Assembly: GCF_001641695.1 (NCBI RefSeq)
Contig: NZ_LSEF01000100.1
Coordinates: 185,654-249,653, forward strand
Length of the DNA stretch: 64,000 bases
Direction of reading: 5' to 3'
Origin: Bradyrhizobium neotropicale
Lineage (GTDB): Bacteria > Pseudomonadota > Alphaproteobacteria > Rhizobiales > Xanthobacteraceae
How positions within the stretch are numbered: the stretch's first letter is position 1; each line of letters begins with the position of its first letter. The notes under the pieces were generated by a model. It was not told the origin of the DNA. It saw only the letters and a list, made by a program, of their open reading frames with translations, and made no database searches. The translations under genes were made by a program, and so were the position numbers. Shown piece after piece: positions 46,026 through 54,605 of the stretch.

Positions 46026-46791
46026 GCGCGGGCCGGCGGGCGGCAGATCTTCACCACGGCGACCAGAAGCAGGCGAGGGCGCCGGTCAGCGATCCGGACC
46101 AGCTCCGACCGGCCATAAAATTGATAGGGCGAACGCGAGCGACAAGTCGCTGGACTCGGCCCTTGCAGCCGACAAAGCTGCGGCGCTGAAGCTCGCACCC
46201 GTTTCACGTGAAACGGAAGACCGGCTCGATCGCTACATCACGCTGCTCCGAGAGTGGCAGGCCAAGACCAATCTGGTCGCGCCCTCGACCCTGCCGCATC
46301 TCTGGACCCGGCACATCGCCGATTCGCTTCAGCTCGCGAGCCTTGCGCCGTCGGCCAAACGCTGGGCAGACCTCGGCAGCGGCGGCGGCTTTCCCGGTGT
46401 CGTCCTGGCCTGTGCCCTGGCCGGGACGACGGGGGCGAGCGTCCACCTCGTCGAGCGAATCGCCAAGAAAGCGGCGTTCCTGCGCGAAGCAATTCGAATC
46501 ACGGCCTCGCCAGGAGTCGTACATCTCGCTGAGATCGGGGATAATGTGGATAGAATCACTGGCCCCGTCGATTGCGTCACCGCCCGCGCGCTGGCTCCGC
46601 TACATCAACTCATCGGCTTTGCGGAGCCGCTGATGCGCAACGGCGCAAAGGCGCTATTTCTCAAGGGTCAAGATGTAGAGGCTGAATTGACCGAAGCCGC
46701 TAAATATTGGAATATTCAGCCTCAGCTCCATCAAAGCCGTACAGGTGACGGCTGGATCGTGGAGCTGACGTCCGTCGAACGGCGCGGCTGA
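46018..46791 (+). CDS. rsmG: 16S rRNA (guanine527-N7)-methyltransferase RsmG (GidB)
   Basis: SAM-dependent methylation of G527 in 16S rRNA. 257 aa from the GTG at 46018. A low-complexity N-terminal ~55 residues precedes the conserved body: PVSRETEDRLDRYITLLREWQAKTNLV, WTRHIADSLQL, DLGSGGGFPGVVLA (SAM loop), VTARALAPL. No ATG, GTG or TTG lies between the GTG at 46018 and the conserved start, so this start is used although its ribosome site is weak. Coupling to mnmG (9-bp gap) is likely. Confidence 0.93.
   Translation: MKQRGPAGGRSSPRRPEAGEGAGQRSGPAPTGHKIDRANASDKSLDSALAADKAAALKLAPVSRETEDRLDRYITLLREWQAKTNLVAPSTLPHLWTRHIADSLQLASLAPSAKRWADLGSGGGFPGVVLACALAGTTGASVHLVERIAKKAAFLREAIRITASPGVVHLAEIGDNVDRITGPVDCVTARALAPLHQLIGFAEPLMRNGAKALFLKGQDVEAELTEAAKYWNIQPQLHQSRTGDGWIVELTSVERRG
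46200..46215. other. parS: parS site 5 (two end mismatches), inside rsmG
   Basis: CGTTTCACGTGAAACG, 14 of 16, encoding Val62-Ser-Arg-Glu-Thr66 of RsmG in frame. It may be a weaker ParB site. Confidence 0.75.
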
Positions 46792-46820
46792 GGCGTCCAG
46801 GGGTTGAGTGGGGAATTTCG

Positions 46821-47675
46821 ATGACCATCATTGACGAACCGCAGCAAGAACAGACCGACATGGTCCCGCAGGGCCACCCGCGCATCCTGGCGCTCGCGAA
46901 TCAGAAGGGCGGCGTGGGAAAAACAACCACAGCGATCAATCTCGGCACGGCGCTCGCGGCGATTGGCGAACGCGTCCTGATCGTCGATCTCGATCCGCAG
47001 GGCAACGCCTCGACCGGCCTCGGCATCGATCGCCGCAACCGCTCCTGCTCGACCTACGACGTGCTCGTCGGCGAAGCCAATTTGCGCGAAGCGGTGGTTG
47101 CAACGGCCGTGCCCCGGCTGCACATCGCGCCCTCGACCATGGATCTCTCCGGCCTCGAGCTCGAGCTCGGCCACACGCCCGGCCGCGCATTCAAGCTGCG
47201 TGACGCAATCGGCTCGCTCAACAACAACGTCTCGCCGGACGCCGACTACACCTACGTGCTGATCGACTGCCCGCCCTCGCTCAACTTGCTCACGGTGAAT
47301 GCGATGGCCGCGTCGGACGCGATCCTGGTGCCGTTGCAGTGCGAGTTCTTCGCGCTCGAAGGTCTGTCGCAATTGCTGCAGACGGTCGAGCAGGTGCGCT
47401 CGACGCTCAATCCGAACCTGTCGATTCACGGCATCGTGCTGACCATGTTCGACTCGCGCAACAACCTGTCGAACCAGGTCGTCGCCGACGTCCGCCAGTT
47501 CATGGGCGAGAAGGTCTACAAGACCATGATCCCACGCAACGTGCGCATCTCGGAAGCGCCGTCCTACGGCAAGCCGGTGCTGGTCTACGATCTCAAATGC
47601 GTCGGTAGCGAAGCCTACTTGCGGCTTGCCACCGAAGTGATCCAGCGCGAGCGCGAGCTGCGCACCACGCATTGA
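46821..47675 (+). CDS. parA: Chromosome partitioning ATPase ParA
   Basis: Walker-type ATPase that moves ParB-parS complexes to the pole. 284 aa. Deviant Walker A KGGVGKTTT at residues 29-37, IVDLDPQGNAST, VLIDCPPSLNLLT. About 20 residues precede the first strand, as in chromosomal ParA. It lies 29 bp after rsmG; a family A repeat separates it from parB. Confidence 0.98.
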   Translation: MTIIDEPQQEQTDMVPQGHPRILALANQKGGVGKTTTAINLGTALAAIGERVLIVDLDPQGNASTGLGIDRRNRSCSTYDVLVGEANLREAVVATAVPRLHIAPSTMDLSGLELELGHTPGRAFKLRDAIGSLNNNVSPDADYTYVLIDCPPSLNLLTVNAMAASDAILVPLQCEFFALEGLSQLLQTVEQVRSTLNPNLSIHGIVLTMFDSRNNLSNQVVADVRQFMGEKVYKTMIPRNVRISEAPSYGKPVLVYDLKCVGSEAYLRLATEVIQRERELRTTH

Positions 47676-47681
47676 CGATGC

Positions 47682-47770
47682 CGTAGGGTGGGCAAAGCGA
47701 AGCGTGCCCACCGCAACCATCCGAGCGACAGATGGTGGGCACGGCGCTTCGCGCCTTTGCCCACCCTACG
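47682..47770. repeat. Intergenic palindrome, family A, between parA and parB
   Basis: Arms CGTAGGGTGGGCAAAG and CTTTGCCCACCCTACG, 16 bp perfect, starting 7 bp past the parA stop and ending 59 bp before the parB ATG. Inside a normally continuous operon. Confidence 0.88.
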
Positions 47771-47829
47771 TTCTACGATCTTGAAATTCAGTTCTGGAGT
47801 GCTGCCAAGTGAATCCAAGGGAGCTGGCG

Positions 47830-48714
47830 ATGGCCGACGAAGCGCGTTCGCGACTGGGCCGGGGTCTTGCGAGTCTGATCGGTGACGTCGGCGGCGAGGC
47901 GGCGCATGTCGAGCGTCCGCGCACGCAGCGCAAGGTGCCGATCGAATTCCTCAAGCCCAATCCGCGCAATCCGCGTCGCACCTTTTCGGAAGCCGAGCTC
48001 AAGGAGCTCAGCGACTCCATCAAGCAGCACGGCGTGATCCAGCCGATCGTGGTGCGCCCGGTGAAGGGCACGCAGGACCGCTTCGAGATCATCGCCGGCG
48101 AACGACGCTGGCGCGCTTCGCAACTCGCCGGTCTGCACGAAGTGCCGATCGTGCCGGTCGACATCAGCGACAGCGATGCGCTGGAATTCGCGATCATCGA
48201 GAACGTGCAGCGCGAAGACCTCAACCCGATGGAAGAGGCGCAGGGCTATCACGCGCTCGCCAACGAGTTCAAACGCAACCAGGACGACATCGCCAAAGCT
48301 GTCGGCAAGAGCCGCAGCCATGTCGCCAACATGATGCGGCTCACAAAGCTACCGGCCGAGGTGCAGGCCTTCATCGCGAACGGTCAGCTGACGGCGGGTC
48401 ACGCCCGCGCGCTGATTGGCGTGCCCGATCCGCTCGCCGCTGCCAAGCGCATCGTCGAGGAGGGCCTCAACGTCCGCCAGGCCGAAGCGCTCGCGCATGA
48501 GGAGGGCGTTCCGGAGCGCAAGCCGCAAAAGGCGCGCGCCGGGTCCAAGGAGAAGGACCCCGATACGATCGATCTGGAAAGGCGCGTCAGCGACGCGCTC
48601 GGGCTCAAGGTCACCGTGACTCACCGCGACCCCGGCGGCGCGGTGCAGATCAACTACCGCAACCTCGAGCAGCTCGATGAGGTGATGCGGCGGCTGGCGA
48701 AGGGCAATCTCTAA
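47830..48714 (+). CDS. parB: Chromosome partitioning protein ParB (CTPase)
   Basis: Binds parS and spreads as a CTP-dependent clamp. 294 aa. N-terminal ParA-stimulating segment (SRLGRGLASLIGDVG), CTP-binding domain with GERRWR at residues 90-95 and ENVQREDLNPMEEA, HTH (DDIAKAVGKSRSHVANMMRLTKLP), C-terminal dimer domain. The ATG at 47830 has AAGGGAG before it; a GTG at 47809 is possible. Confidence 0.97.
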   Translation: MADEARSRLGRGLASLIGDVGGEAAHVERPRTQRKVPIEFLKPNPRNPRRTFSEAELKELSDSIKQHGVIQPIVVRPVKGTQDRFEIIAGERRWRASQLAGLHEVPIVPVDISDSDALEFAIIENVQREDLNPMEEAQGYHALANEFKRNQDDIAKAVGKSRSHVANMMRLTKLPAEVQAFIANGQLTAGHARALIGVPDPLAAAKRIVEEGLNVRQAEALAHEEGVPERKPQKARAGSKEKDPDTIDLERRVSDALGLKVTVTHRDPGGAVQINYRNLEQLDEVMRRLAKGNL

Positions 48715-48724
48715 CTCCGCATCC

Positions 48725-48763
48725 TCATTCCGGGTTCTCGCCTGACGGCGAGCCCCGGAATGA
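48725..48763. repeat. Intergenic palindrome, family B
   Basis: TCATTCCGGG and CCCGGAATGA around an inner CTCGCC...GGCGAG. First of three repeats stacked between parB and holA. Confidence 0.8.
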
Positions 48764-48799
48764 CAGCGTTTCGTCGAGCATTCATGTGCCCTCTATCAC

Positions 48800-48899
48800 C
48801 CTCACCCTGAGGAGCCGCGAAGCGGCGTCTCGAAGGGCGAGGGCCACCGGCCGGGCCTTCATCCTTCGAGACGCGCGTGCCGAGCTCCTCAGGATGAGG
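48800..48899. repeat. Intergenic palindrome, family E (CCTCACCCTGAGGAGC)
   Basis: CCTCACCCTGAGGAGC pairs with GCTCCTCAGGATGAGG (one mismatch); inner GCGTCTCGAAGG pairs loosely with CCTTCGAGACGC. Second of the stack. A decayed relative may lie at 5410-5460. Confidence 0.8.
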
Positions 48900-48918
48900 A
48901 ACTGACATCCCCACACAT

Positions 48919-48998
48919 CGTCGTTGCGAGCGCAGCGAAGCAATCCAGAATCTTTCCGCGGAGGGACTCTGGATTGCTGCGCTTCGCTCGCAATGACG
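48919..48998. repeat. Intergenic palindrome, family C
   Basis: CGTCGTTGCGAGCGCAGCG...CGCTTCGCTCGCAATGACG with inner GCAATCCAGA/TCTGGATTGC. Third of the stack, ending 18 bp before the holA stop. The whole 301-bp gap 48715-49015 is repeats. Confidence 0.85.
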
Positions 48999-49015
48999 CG
49001 CGGATGAAGTGGGCC

Positions 49016-50044
49016 CTAACCCCGCCGCTTTGCGTTCGCGGCAATCGCCATCAGGGTGCGCTGCGCGATCGCGGCGGCGAGGGCCGATTGCTTCCGGGTG
49101 TCGAGCGCGGCGGTCGCGAGCTGCTCGATGATGGTGGCGAGACGGGCCACGCTGAAATTACGCAGCGCCGTTTCAACCGCTGGCTTTCGTGAAAAATGCA
49201 GGCGCGGGAATCCGCCATCGAGCACGGCGGAAGCCGGCGTGCCGTCGGCGATCGCCAGCGCGGATTTGTGCAGCCATGCGGCCTGGCGCTGCGCCGCGGA
49301 GATGATCACGCCGGGATAGGTGCCGGCGATCATGGCCTTGGCGAACTCGCTTTCGACGATATCCGGCCGGCCGGCGAAGGCGCCGTCGACGATCGGATCG
49401 AGCTTCAGTTCGGAGGCGTCGGCGACCACGGCCATGACATCATCCAGCGTGATCTCGCCTCTGCCGTGCGCATAGAGCGTCAGCTTGTGCAGCTCGTTGC
49501 GCGAGGCCTGGCGGTCGCCGCCGAGGAACGACATCAGCGCGGCGCGGGCGTCCTGCGCGATGCGCAGGTTCGCGATGCGAAGCTCGTCCTCCATCAGTTT
49601 TGCGAGGTCGCGTTCGGTGTCGGGGTAGCAGCCGATCGCGACCGCCGTCTTGGCGCGCTCGCACGCTTTCCGCAGCGGCGATTCCGGGCGCAGCTCGCCG
49701 GCCTCGATCACGATGCGGCAATCCCTGACCTGCATCTCGGCCAGCGTGTCGATACCGCTGGCAAAGCTGCGCGAGCCCGCGCGCACGCGGATGGCGCGGC
49801 GGCCGCCGAACAGCGGGACGGTCATGGCTTCATCGACCAGACGCGACGGCTCGGCGGAAAGCTCGTCACCATCGAGCTTCACCATCGAGAAGGGGTCGTT
49901 GGGGTCGTCGACGGCCGAGGCAATCAGTGCGTCGGCGCGTTCACGCACGAGGCCGGCGTCAGGACCATAGAGCAGGATGATCGGCCGGCCCGCATCGGGG
50001 CGGGCGAGAAAGGCGTCGATCTCTTTTCCGCGCAGCGCGACCAT
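49016..50044 (-). CDS. holA: DNA polymerase III delta subunit
   Basis: Clamp-loader subunit that opens the sliding clamp. 342 aa. N-terminal AAA-like domain with no functional Walker A (ILLYGPDAGLVRERADALI), then FLGGDRQASRNELHKLTLYAHG and a helical C-terminal domain. Downstream of lptE on the minus strand with a family B repeat between them. Confidence 0.94.
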   Translation of the reverse strand: MVALRGKEIDAFLARPDAGRPIILLYGPDAGLVRERADALIASAVDDPNDPFSMVKLDGDELSAEPSRLVDEAMTVPLFGGRRAIRVRAGSRSFASGIDTLAEMQVRDCRIVIEAGELRPESPLRKACERAKTAVAIGCYPDTERDLAKLMEDELRIANLRIAQDARAALMSFLGGDRQASRNELHKLTLYAHGRGEITLDDVMAVVADASELKLDPIVDGAFAGRPDIVESEFAKAMIAGTYPGVIISAAQRQAAWLHKSALAIADGTPASAVLDGGFPRLHFSRKPAVETALRNFSVARLATIIEQLATAALDTRKQSALAAAIAQRTLMAIAANAKRRG

Positions 50045-50060
50045 CTTGCCTAGGACCGGT

Positions 50061-50181
50061 CATTCCGGGGGGCGCATCGGCGAACCCGGAATCCGGAAGT
50101 ATAATGGATCGAGATTCCGGGTTCACCCTTCCGCCTTCGCCCTTCAAGCTTCGGCGGACAAGTCGGGCGCCCCGGAATGAC
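50061..50181. repeat. Nested intergenic palindrome, family B, between lptE and holA
   Basis: Outer arms TCATTCCGGGGGGCGC and GCGCCCCGGAATGA; inner AACCCGGAATC and GATTCCGGGTT. It lies inside the leuS-lptE-holA transcription unit, so it may tune holA expression. Confidence 0.82.
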
Positions 50182-50190
50182 AGGGGTGGC

Positions 50191-50742
50191 TTAAGTGCCC
50201 GCCGTAAAGAACGAGGCGAGCCGGGTCGAGATGTTGTCGGCGATCTCCTGGGCCGCGCGATCCTCGGCGTCACGGTACGCCCGGGTGCGGGAGAAGCGCT
50301 GGTAGGAGCCGGGCATGTCATAGGACACGCGCGAGAACGTCGTGCCGGTCATCACCGACTTGTTGGTTACGATCTCGATCAGATTGTACTGGGCGTCGAT
50401 GCCGTAATTCTCGCTGCTCGGCAGGCCCGTATTGGGATCGATGATCAGGGACGAGCGGCTGGACGTGAAGCGGATCACCAGGCGGTGGGTCGGCGGCATG
50501 CCCGTGGCCGTACCATAGAGCTTGAACGCCAGCGCGTTGCGGACCTCGACCCCGACGCGCGCCTCACGGGAGGCGTTCGGCTTGTCGATCGGCGGGAGCT
50601 CGACCCCCATCAGCTTTTCGCGCAGGTCGGGGGTGCCGTCGGTATGCTCGGCATACATCGGCCGGAAGCAGCCGGCCGTGAGCGCCGCGAGAGCGGCGAC
50701 CGCCAGCAAGCGTGCTGCGATGCGGATCCTAGCCGACAACAT
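50191..50742 (-). CDS. lptE: LPS-assembly lipoprotein LptE
   Basis: Outer-membrane lipoprotein that plugs LptD for LPS insertion. 183 aa. Signal with lipobox ALTAGCFRP; YDMPGSYQRFSRTRAYRDAEDRAAQEIADNISTRL is the recognisable C-terminal block. It overlaps the leuS end by 14 bp. Position between leuS and holA is conserved in alphaproteobacteria and supports the call. Confidence 0.92.
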   Translation of the reverse strand: MLSARIRIAARLLAVAALAALTAGCFRPMYAEHTDGTPDLREKLMGVELPPIDKPNASREARVGVEVRNALAFKLYGTATGMPPTHRLVIRFTSSRSSLIIDPNTGLPSSENYGIDAQYNLIEIVTNKSVMTGTTFSRVSYDMPGSYQRFSRTRAYRDAEDRAAQEIADNISTRLASFFTAGT

Positions 50743-53353
50743 TCACGATCCTCTTGGGGACGATGATCACCTTGCGGACGGGCTTGCCGTCCAGCGCCAG
50801 CTTTACCGCATCGAGGGCCAAAACGGCAGCCTCGATTTCCGGATTCTGGGCCGCTGTTGCAACTGTGACCTCACCTCGCTTCTTGCCGTTGACCTGGACC
50901 ACCAGGGTCACGGCGTCTTCAACTAGCAAATCGCGTTCGATTTGCGGCCAATTGGCCTCGGAAACCAGCCCCGTCAGGCCCAGCACCTGCCAGCACTCCT
51001 CGGCCAGATGCGGCATCATCGGGGAGAATAGCTGGACAAGGATCTGGCCGGCCTCCCGAATTGCCCAGGCGAGGTCGGGGGCAGGCTCGCCGGGGCGCTG
51101 CAGCACCTCCGACAGCGCATTGGCGAATTCGCGGATATGGGCGAGGCAGACGTTGAAGTGCAGCCGCTCAATTCCGGTGGTGACCTTGTCCAGCGCGCCA
51201 TGGGCCGCCTTGCGTAAACCGGTCGCGTCGGGGCCGAAGCTCGCCGGCCGCGCCGCCGGCGCCGCCTTGCCGGCCTCGGCCGATTCACTCACCAGCCGCC
51301 ACAATCGCTGCACGAAGCGCGAGGCGCCCTGGACGCGCTCGTCGCTCCAGATCACGTCGCGGTCCGGCGGGGAGTCCGACAGCATGAACCAGCGTGCAAC
51401 GTCGGCGCCGTAGGTGTCGATGATGTCGTCGGGGTCGACCGTGTTCTTCTTCGACTTCGACATCTTCTCGATGGCGCCGATCTGGATGGCTTCGCCGCTC
51501 GCGAGCAGCGTGGCATGGCGGTCATTGCCTGCGCCCTCGATCTTCACCTCGGCCGGCTGCACGTAGGTGCCGTCGGCCTTCTGGTAGGTCTCGTGCACCA
51601 CCATGCCCTGCGTGAACATGCCGGCGAACGGCTCGTCCATCGCGATGTGGCCGGTTGCCTTCATCGCGCGCACGAAGAAGCGGCTGTAGAGCAGATGCAG
51701 GATCGCGTGCTCGACGCCGCCGATATACTGGTCGACCGGCATCATCCGGTTGGCGACCGCCGGCGTCGTCGGCGCGTTCTCGTTCCAGGGATCGGTGAAG
51801 CGCGCGAAGTACCAGGACGAATCCACGAACGTGTCCATGGTATCGGTTTCGCGGCTAGCCTTGCCGCCGCATTGCGGGCAGGTGACGTGCTTCCAGGTCG
51901 GATGATGGTCGAGCGCGTTGCCCGGACGGTCGAAAGTCGCATCGTCCGGCAGCTTTACGGGCAGGTCGGCATCAGGCACCGGCACCACGTCGCATTTCGG
52001 ACAATGGATGACGGGAATCGGGCAGCCCCAATAGCGCTGGCGCGAGATGCCCCAGTCGCGCAGGCGGAAGTTGACCTGCCGCTCGCCGACCGCCGCGTTG
52101 CCACGCATCTCGTTTTCCAGGCGCTTTGCGATCTCTTCCTTGGCCTCGTTGATGGTCATGCCGTCGAGGAAGCGGGAATTGATCATGCGGCCGTCACCGT
52201 CATAGGCGGTGTCGGTGATGACGAACGTCTTGGGATCCTGGCCCTCGGGGCACACCACCGGCGTGTTGCCGAGATTGTACTTGTTGACGAAATCGAGGTC
52301 GCGCTGGTCGTGCGCCGGGCAGCCGAAGATCGCGCCGGTGCCGTATTCCATCAGCACGAAATTGGCGACGTAGACCGGCAGCTTCCAGGAGGGATCGAAC
52401 GGGTGCACGGCGCGGATGCCGGTGTCAAAACCCTGTTTCTCCGCGGTGTCGATGATCTCCTGCGCGGTGCCGATCTTCTTGATCTCAGCGATGAACTCCG
52501 CAAGCTTCGGATTCTTCGCGGCCGCGGCGATCGCCAGCGGATGATCGGCCGAGATCGCCATGAATTTTGCACCGAACAGCGTGTCCGGGCGCGTCGTGAA
52601 AATCTTCAGTTCGGTCTCGCCGGCCGGCGTCGTCGCCTGGTCCAGCGCGAAACGGACCAGCAGACCCTCCGAGCGGCCGATCCAGTTGCGCTGCATCAGC
52701 CGCACCTTGTCCGGCCAGCGGTCGAGCCCGTCCAGTGCTTCCAGCAGCTCCTGCGAATATTTCGTGATCTTGAAGACCCACTGGTTCATCTCACGTTGCT
52801 CGACGACAGCGCCCGAACGCCAGCCACGGCCGTCGATCACCTGCTCGTTGGCGAGCACGGTCATGTCGACGGGGTCCCAATTCACCTTGCGCTTCTCGCG
52901 CTCGGCGAGCCCTGCACGCAGGAAGTCCAGGAACATCTTCTGCTGGTGCTTGTAGTAGGAGGGATCGCAGGTCGCGATCTCGCGGCTCCAGTCCAGCGAC
53001 AGCCCGATCGAACGGAGCTGCTTCTTCATCGCGGCGATATTGTCGTAGGTCCAGGCTTTCGGTGCGACCTTGCGCTCGATCGCCGCATTCTCGGCCGGCA
53101 GGCCGAAGGCGTCCCAGCCCATCGGGTGCAGCACGTTGAACCCCTTGGCCCTCATGAAGCGAGCCAGCACGTCGCCGAGCGTGTAATTCCGGACATGGCC
53201 GATATGGATCCGCCCGGACGGGTAGGGGAACATCTCGAGCACATAGTATTTCGGCCGCGGATCGTCGTTCTTGGAGACGAAGATCGCTTGCTCGTCCCAT
53301 TGGCGCTGCCAGCGCGGTTCGGCGTCGCGGGCGTTGTAGCGTTCGGAGGTCAT
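50729..53353 (-). CDS. leuS: Leucyl-tRNA synthetase
   Basis: Charges tRNA-Leu. 874 aa, full length. Class-I HIGH motif at residues 50-53 (GRIHIGHVRNYTLGDV), KMSKS (IEKMSKSKKNTVDP), zinc-binding Cys pairs (HCPKCDVV; TCPQCGGK), CP1 editing domain, and the C-terminal domain. First gene of leuS-lptE-holA. Confidence 0.99.
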   Translation of the reverse strand: MTSERYNARDAEPRWQRQWDEQAIFVSKNDDPRPKYYVLEMFPYPSGRIHIGHVRNYTLGDVLARFMRAKGFNVLHPMGWDAFGLPAENAAIERKVAPKAWTYDNIAAMKKQLRSIGLSLDWSREIATCDPSYYKHQQKMFLDFLRAGLAEREKRKVNWDPVDMTVLANEQVIDGRGWRSGAVVEQREMNQWVFKITKYSQELLEALDGLDRWPDKVRLMQRNWIGRSEGLLVRFALDQATTPAGETELKIFTTRPDTLFGAKFMAISADHPLAIAAAAKNPKLAEFIAEIKKIGTAQEIIDTAEKQGFDTGIRAVHPFDPSWKLPVYVANFVLMEYGTGAIFGCPAHDQRDLDFVNKYNLGNTPVVCPEGQDPKTFVITDTAYDGDGRMINSRFLDGMTINEAKEEIAKRLENEMRGNAAVGERQVNFRLRDWGISRQRYWGCPIPVIHCPKCDVVPVPDADLPVKLPDDATFDRPGNALDHHPTWKHVTCPQCGGKASRETDTMDTFVDSSWYFARFTDPWNENAPTTPAVANRMMPVDQYIGGVEHAILHLLYSRFFVRAMKATGHIAMDEPFAGMFTQGMVVHETYQKADGTYVQPAEVKIEGAGNDRHATLLASGEAIQIGAIEKMSKSKKNTVDPDDIIDTYGADVARWFMLSDSPPDRDVIWSDERVQGASRFVQRLWRLVSESAEAGKAAPAARPASFGPDATGLRKAAHGALDKVTTGIERLHFNVCLAHIREFANALSEVLQRPGEPAPDLAWAIREAGQILVQLFSPMMPHLAEECWQVLGLTGLVSEANWPQIERDLLVEDAVTLVVQVNGKKRGEVTVATAAQNPEIEAAVLALDAVKLALDGKPVRKVIIVPKRIVNVVG

Positions 53354-53379
53354 GGAATCGTTGGGTTTTCTTGGGTTCG

Positions 53380-53395
53380 GCCGTCTAAAGACGGC
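53380..53395 (-). promoter_or_regulatory. Small hairpin in the leuS leader
   Basis: GCCGTCT-AA-AGACGGC, perfect 7-bp arms, 27 nt upstream of the leuS ATG. No T-box features are visible. The rest of the 196-bp gap to the cyclase gene has nothing I recognise. Confidence 0.35.
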
Positions 53396-53549
53396 GGACT
53401 AGGCCATAGAAGTCCTCAAGGGGTCAATGGGTTGCGACGGGGCGGATCCGCAGGGCGGACCCCCGCATAACTACTGAGACCGCCGTTGGGGCGCGATTAA
53501 GGGGTCGGTGCGAGGTTGCGGCCGGACAGGACCCCCAATAGCCGCCGCT

Positions 53550-54596
53550 ATGGACACCAGCTTCGACGATCTCGATTTCGACTATGCCGCGTCGATCGCC
53601 GAGCGGGCAATGCGGAGCATGGTCGAACAGCGGATTCCGCCGACACCGAACAATTTCGCCGTCTGGTTCCACTATTTCGCCGGCGACCATGACGATCTGC
53701 GCAATGCCGTCGACCTCCTGATCGACCACAACCGTCCGTTCGACGCCCGGACCAATCAGGATTTGTTCGAGACCTATATCGAGCCCAATGCGGGCGGCGT
53801 CGCCATCGAGACCTCCGAACGGCTGCATGCCCTGATGGGCGCGGCCAAGGAATTTCTGGCGACCGCGATCGCCGACAATCGGTCCCAGATGCAGGTGATC
53901 AGTGACGTGGCCGATCAAAGCCAGACGGGCGTCGACCCGAGGACATTGGTCGCACAGCTCATGAACGAGCTGGCGCGTGCCGCGACCCGGGCGACGCGGC
54001 TCGAGGCGGGCTTTGCCGAAAAGACCCGCGAGCTCGACGTGATCCGCGATTCCCTCTCCAAATCGGAGGAGCGCGCCCGCACCGACACGCTGACGGGCCT
54101 GGCAAACCGGCGTGCGCTCGACGAATTTTTGCGCAAGGCGCAGGCAACTGCGGAATGGGGCGAGCCGCTCAGCGTGCTGATGCTGGACATCGACCACTTC
54201 AAGACCTTCAACGACAATTTCGGCCATGGCGTCGGCGACCAGGTGCTGCGCCTGATGGCAAAGGTCTTGCGGGAAAAGGTTCGCGAGCAGGATCTGCCAG
54301 CCCGCTATGGCGGCGAGGAGCTGATCGCGGTGTTGCCGGATGCCGACCTTGCCGCCTGTGCCGAGATCGCTGAGCGCATCAGGCGCGCGATCGGGGAGTG
54401 CAAGATTACCCGCCGCTCGACCGGCGAGGTCCTTCCGAACATCACTGTCTCGATTGGCGTGGCGCAGTATCGGACCGGCGAGGCGACCGCGGATCTCATC
54501 GAGCGCTGTGACCGCGCCCTGTATCTCGCCAAGGGTGGCGGCCGCAATCGCGTGGTGACGGAAAACGAGCTCGATCGCGCCTGGGCCGCGGGCTAG
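53550..54596 (+). CDS. Cytoplasmic diguanylate cyclase (GGDEF)
   Basis: Makes c-di-GMP from two GTP. 348 aa. An N-terminal all-helical region (residues 1-165, a domain of the kind found with PNNFAVWFHYFAGD) leads into a coiled stretch and a GGDEF domain with GGEEL at 254-258. The inhibitory I-site RxxD is present (Arg245-Glu-Gln-Asp248), so product inhibition is expected. No membrane segment. Convergent with a second cyclase. The start at 53550 drops 14 residues. Confidence 0.93.
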   Translation: MDTSFDDLDFDYAASIAERAMRSMVEQRIPPTPNNFAVWFHYFAGDHDDLRNAVDLLIDHNRPFDARTNQDLFETYIEPNAGGVAIETSERLHALMGAAKEFLATAIADNRSQMQVISDVADQSQTGVDPRTLVAQLMNELARAATRATRLEAGFAEKTRELDVIRDSLSKSEERARTDTLTGLANRRALDEFLRKAQATAEWGEPLSVLMLDIDHFKTFNDNFGHGVGDQVLRLMAKVLREKVREQDLPARYGGEELIAVLPDADLAACAEIAERIRRAIGECKITRRSTGEVLPNITVSIGVAQYRTGEATADLIERCDRALYLAKGGGRNRVVTENELDRAWAAG

Positions 54597-54605
54597 CGCG
54601 CGGGA

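Noticed and set aside
48719..48998. CRISPR array in the repeat-rich parB-holA gap
   Set aside because: The repeats are three different palindromes, each once, without equal spacers or cas genes.
51515..53470. 651-codon open frame opposite leuS
   Set aside because: Mirror of a highly conserved gene; Arg/His/Val-rich sequence without motifs and running past the leuS start.
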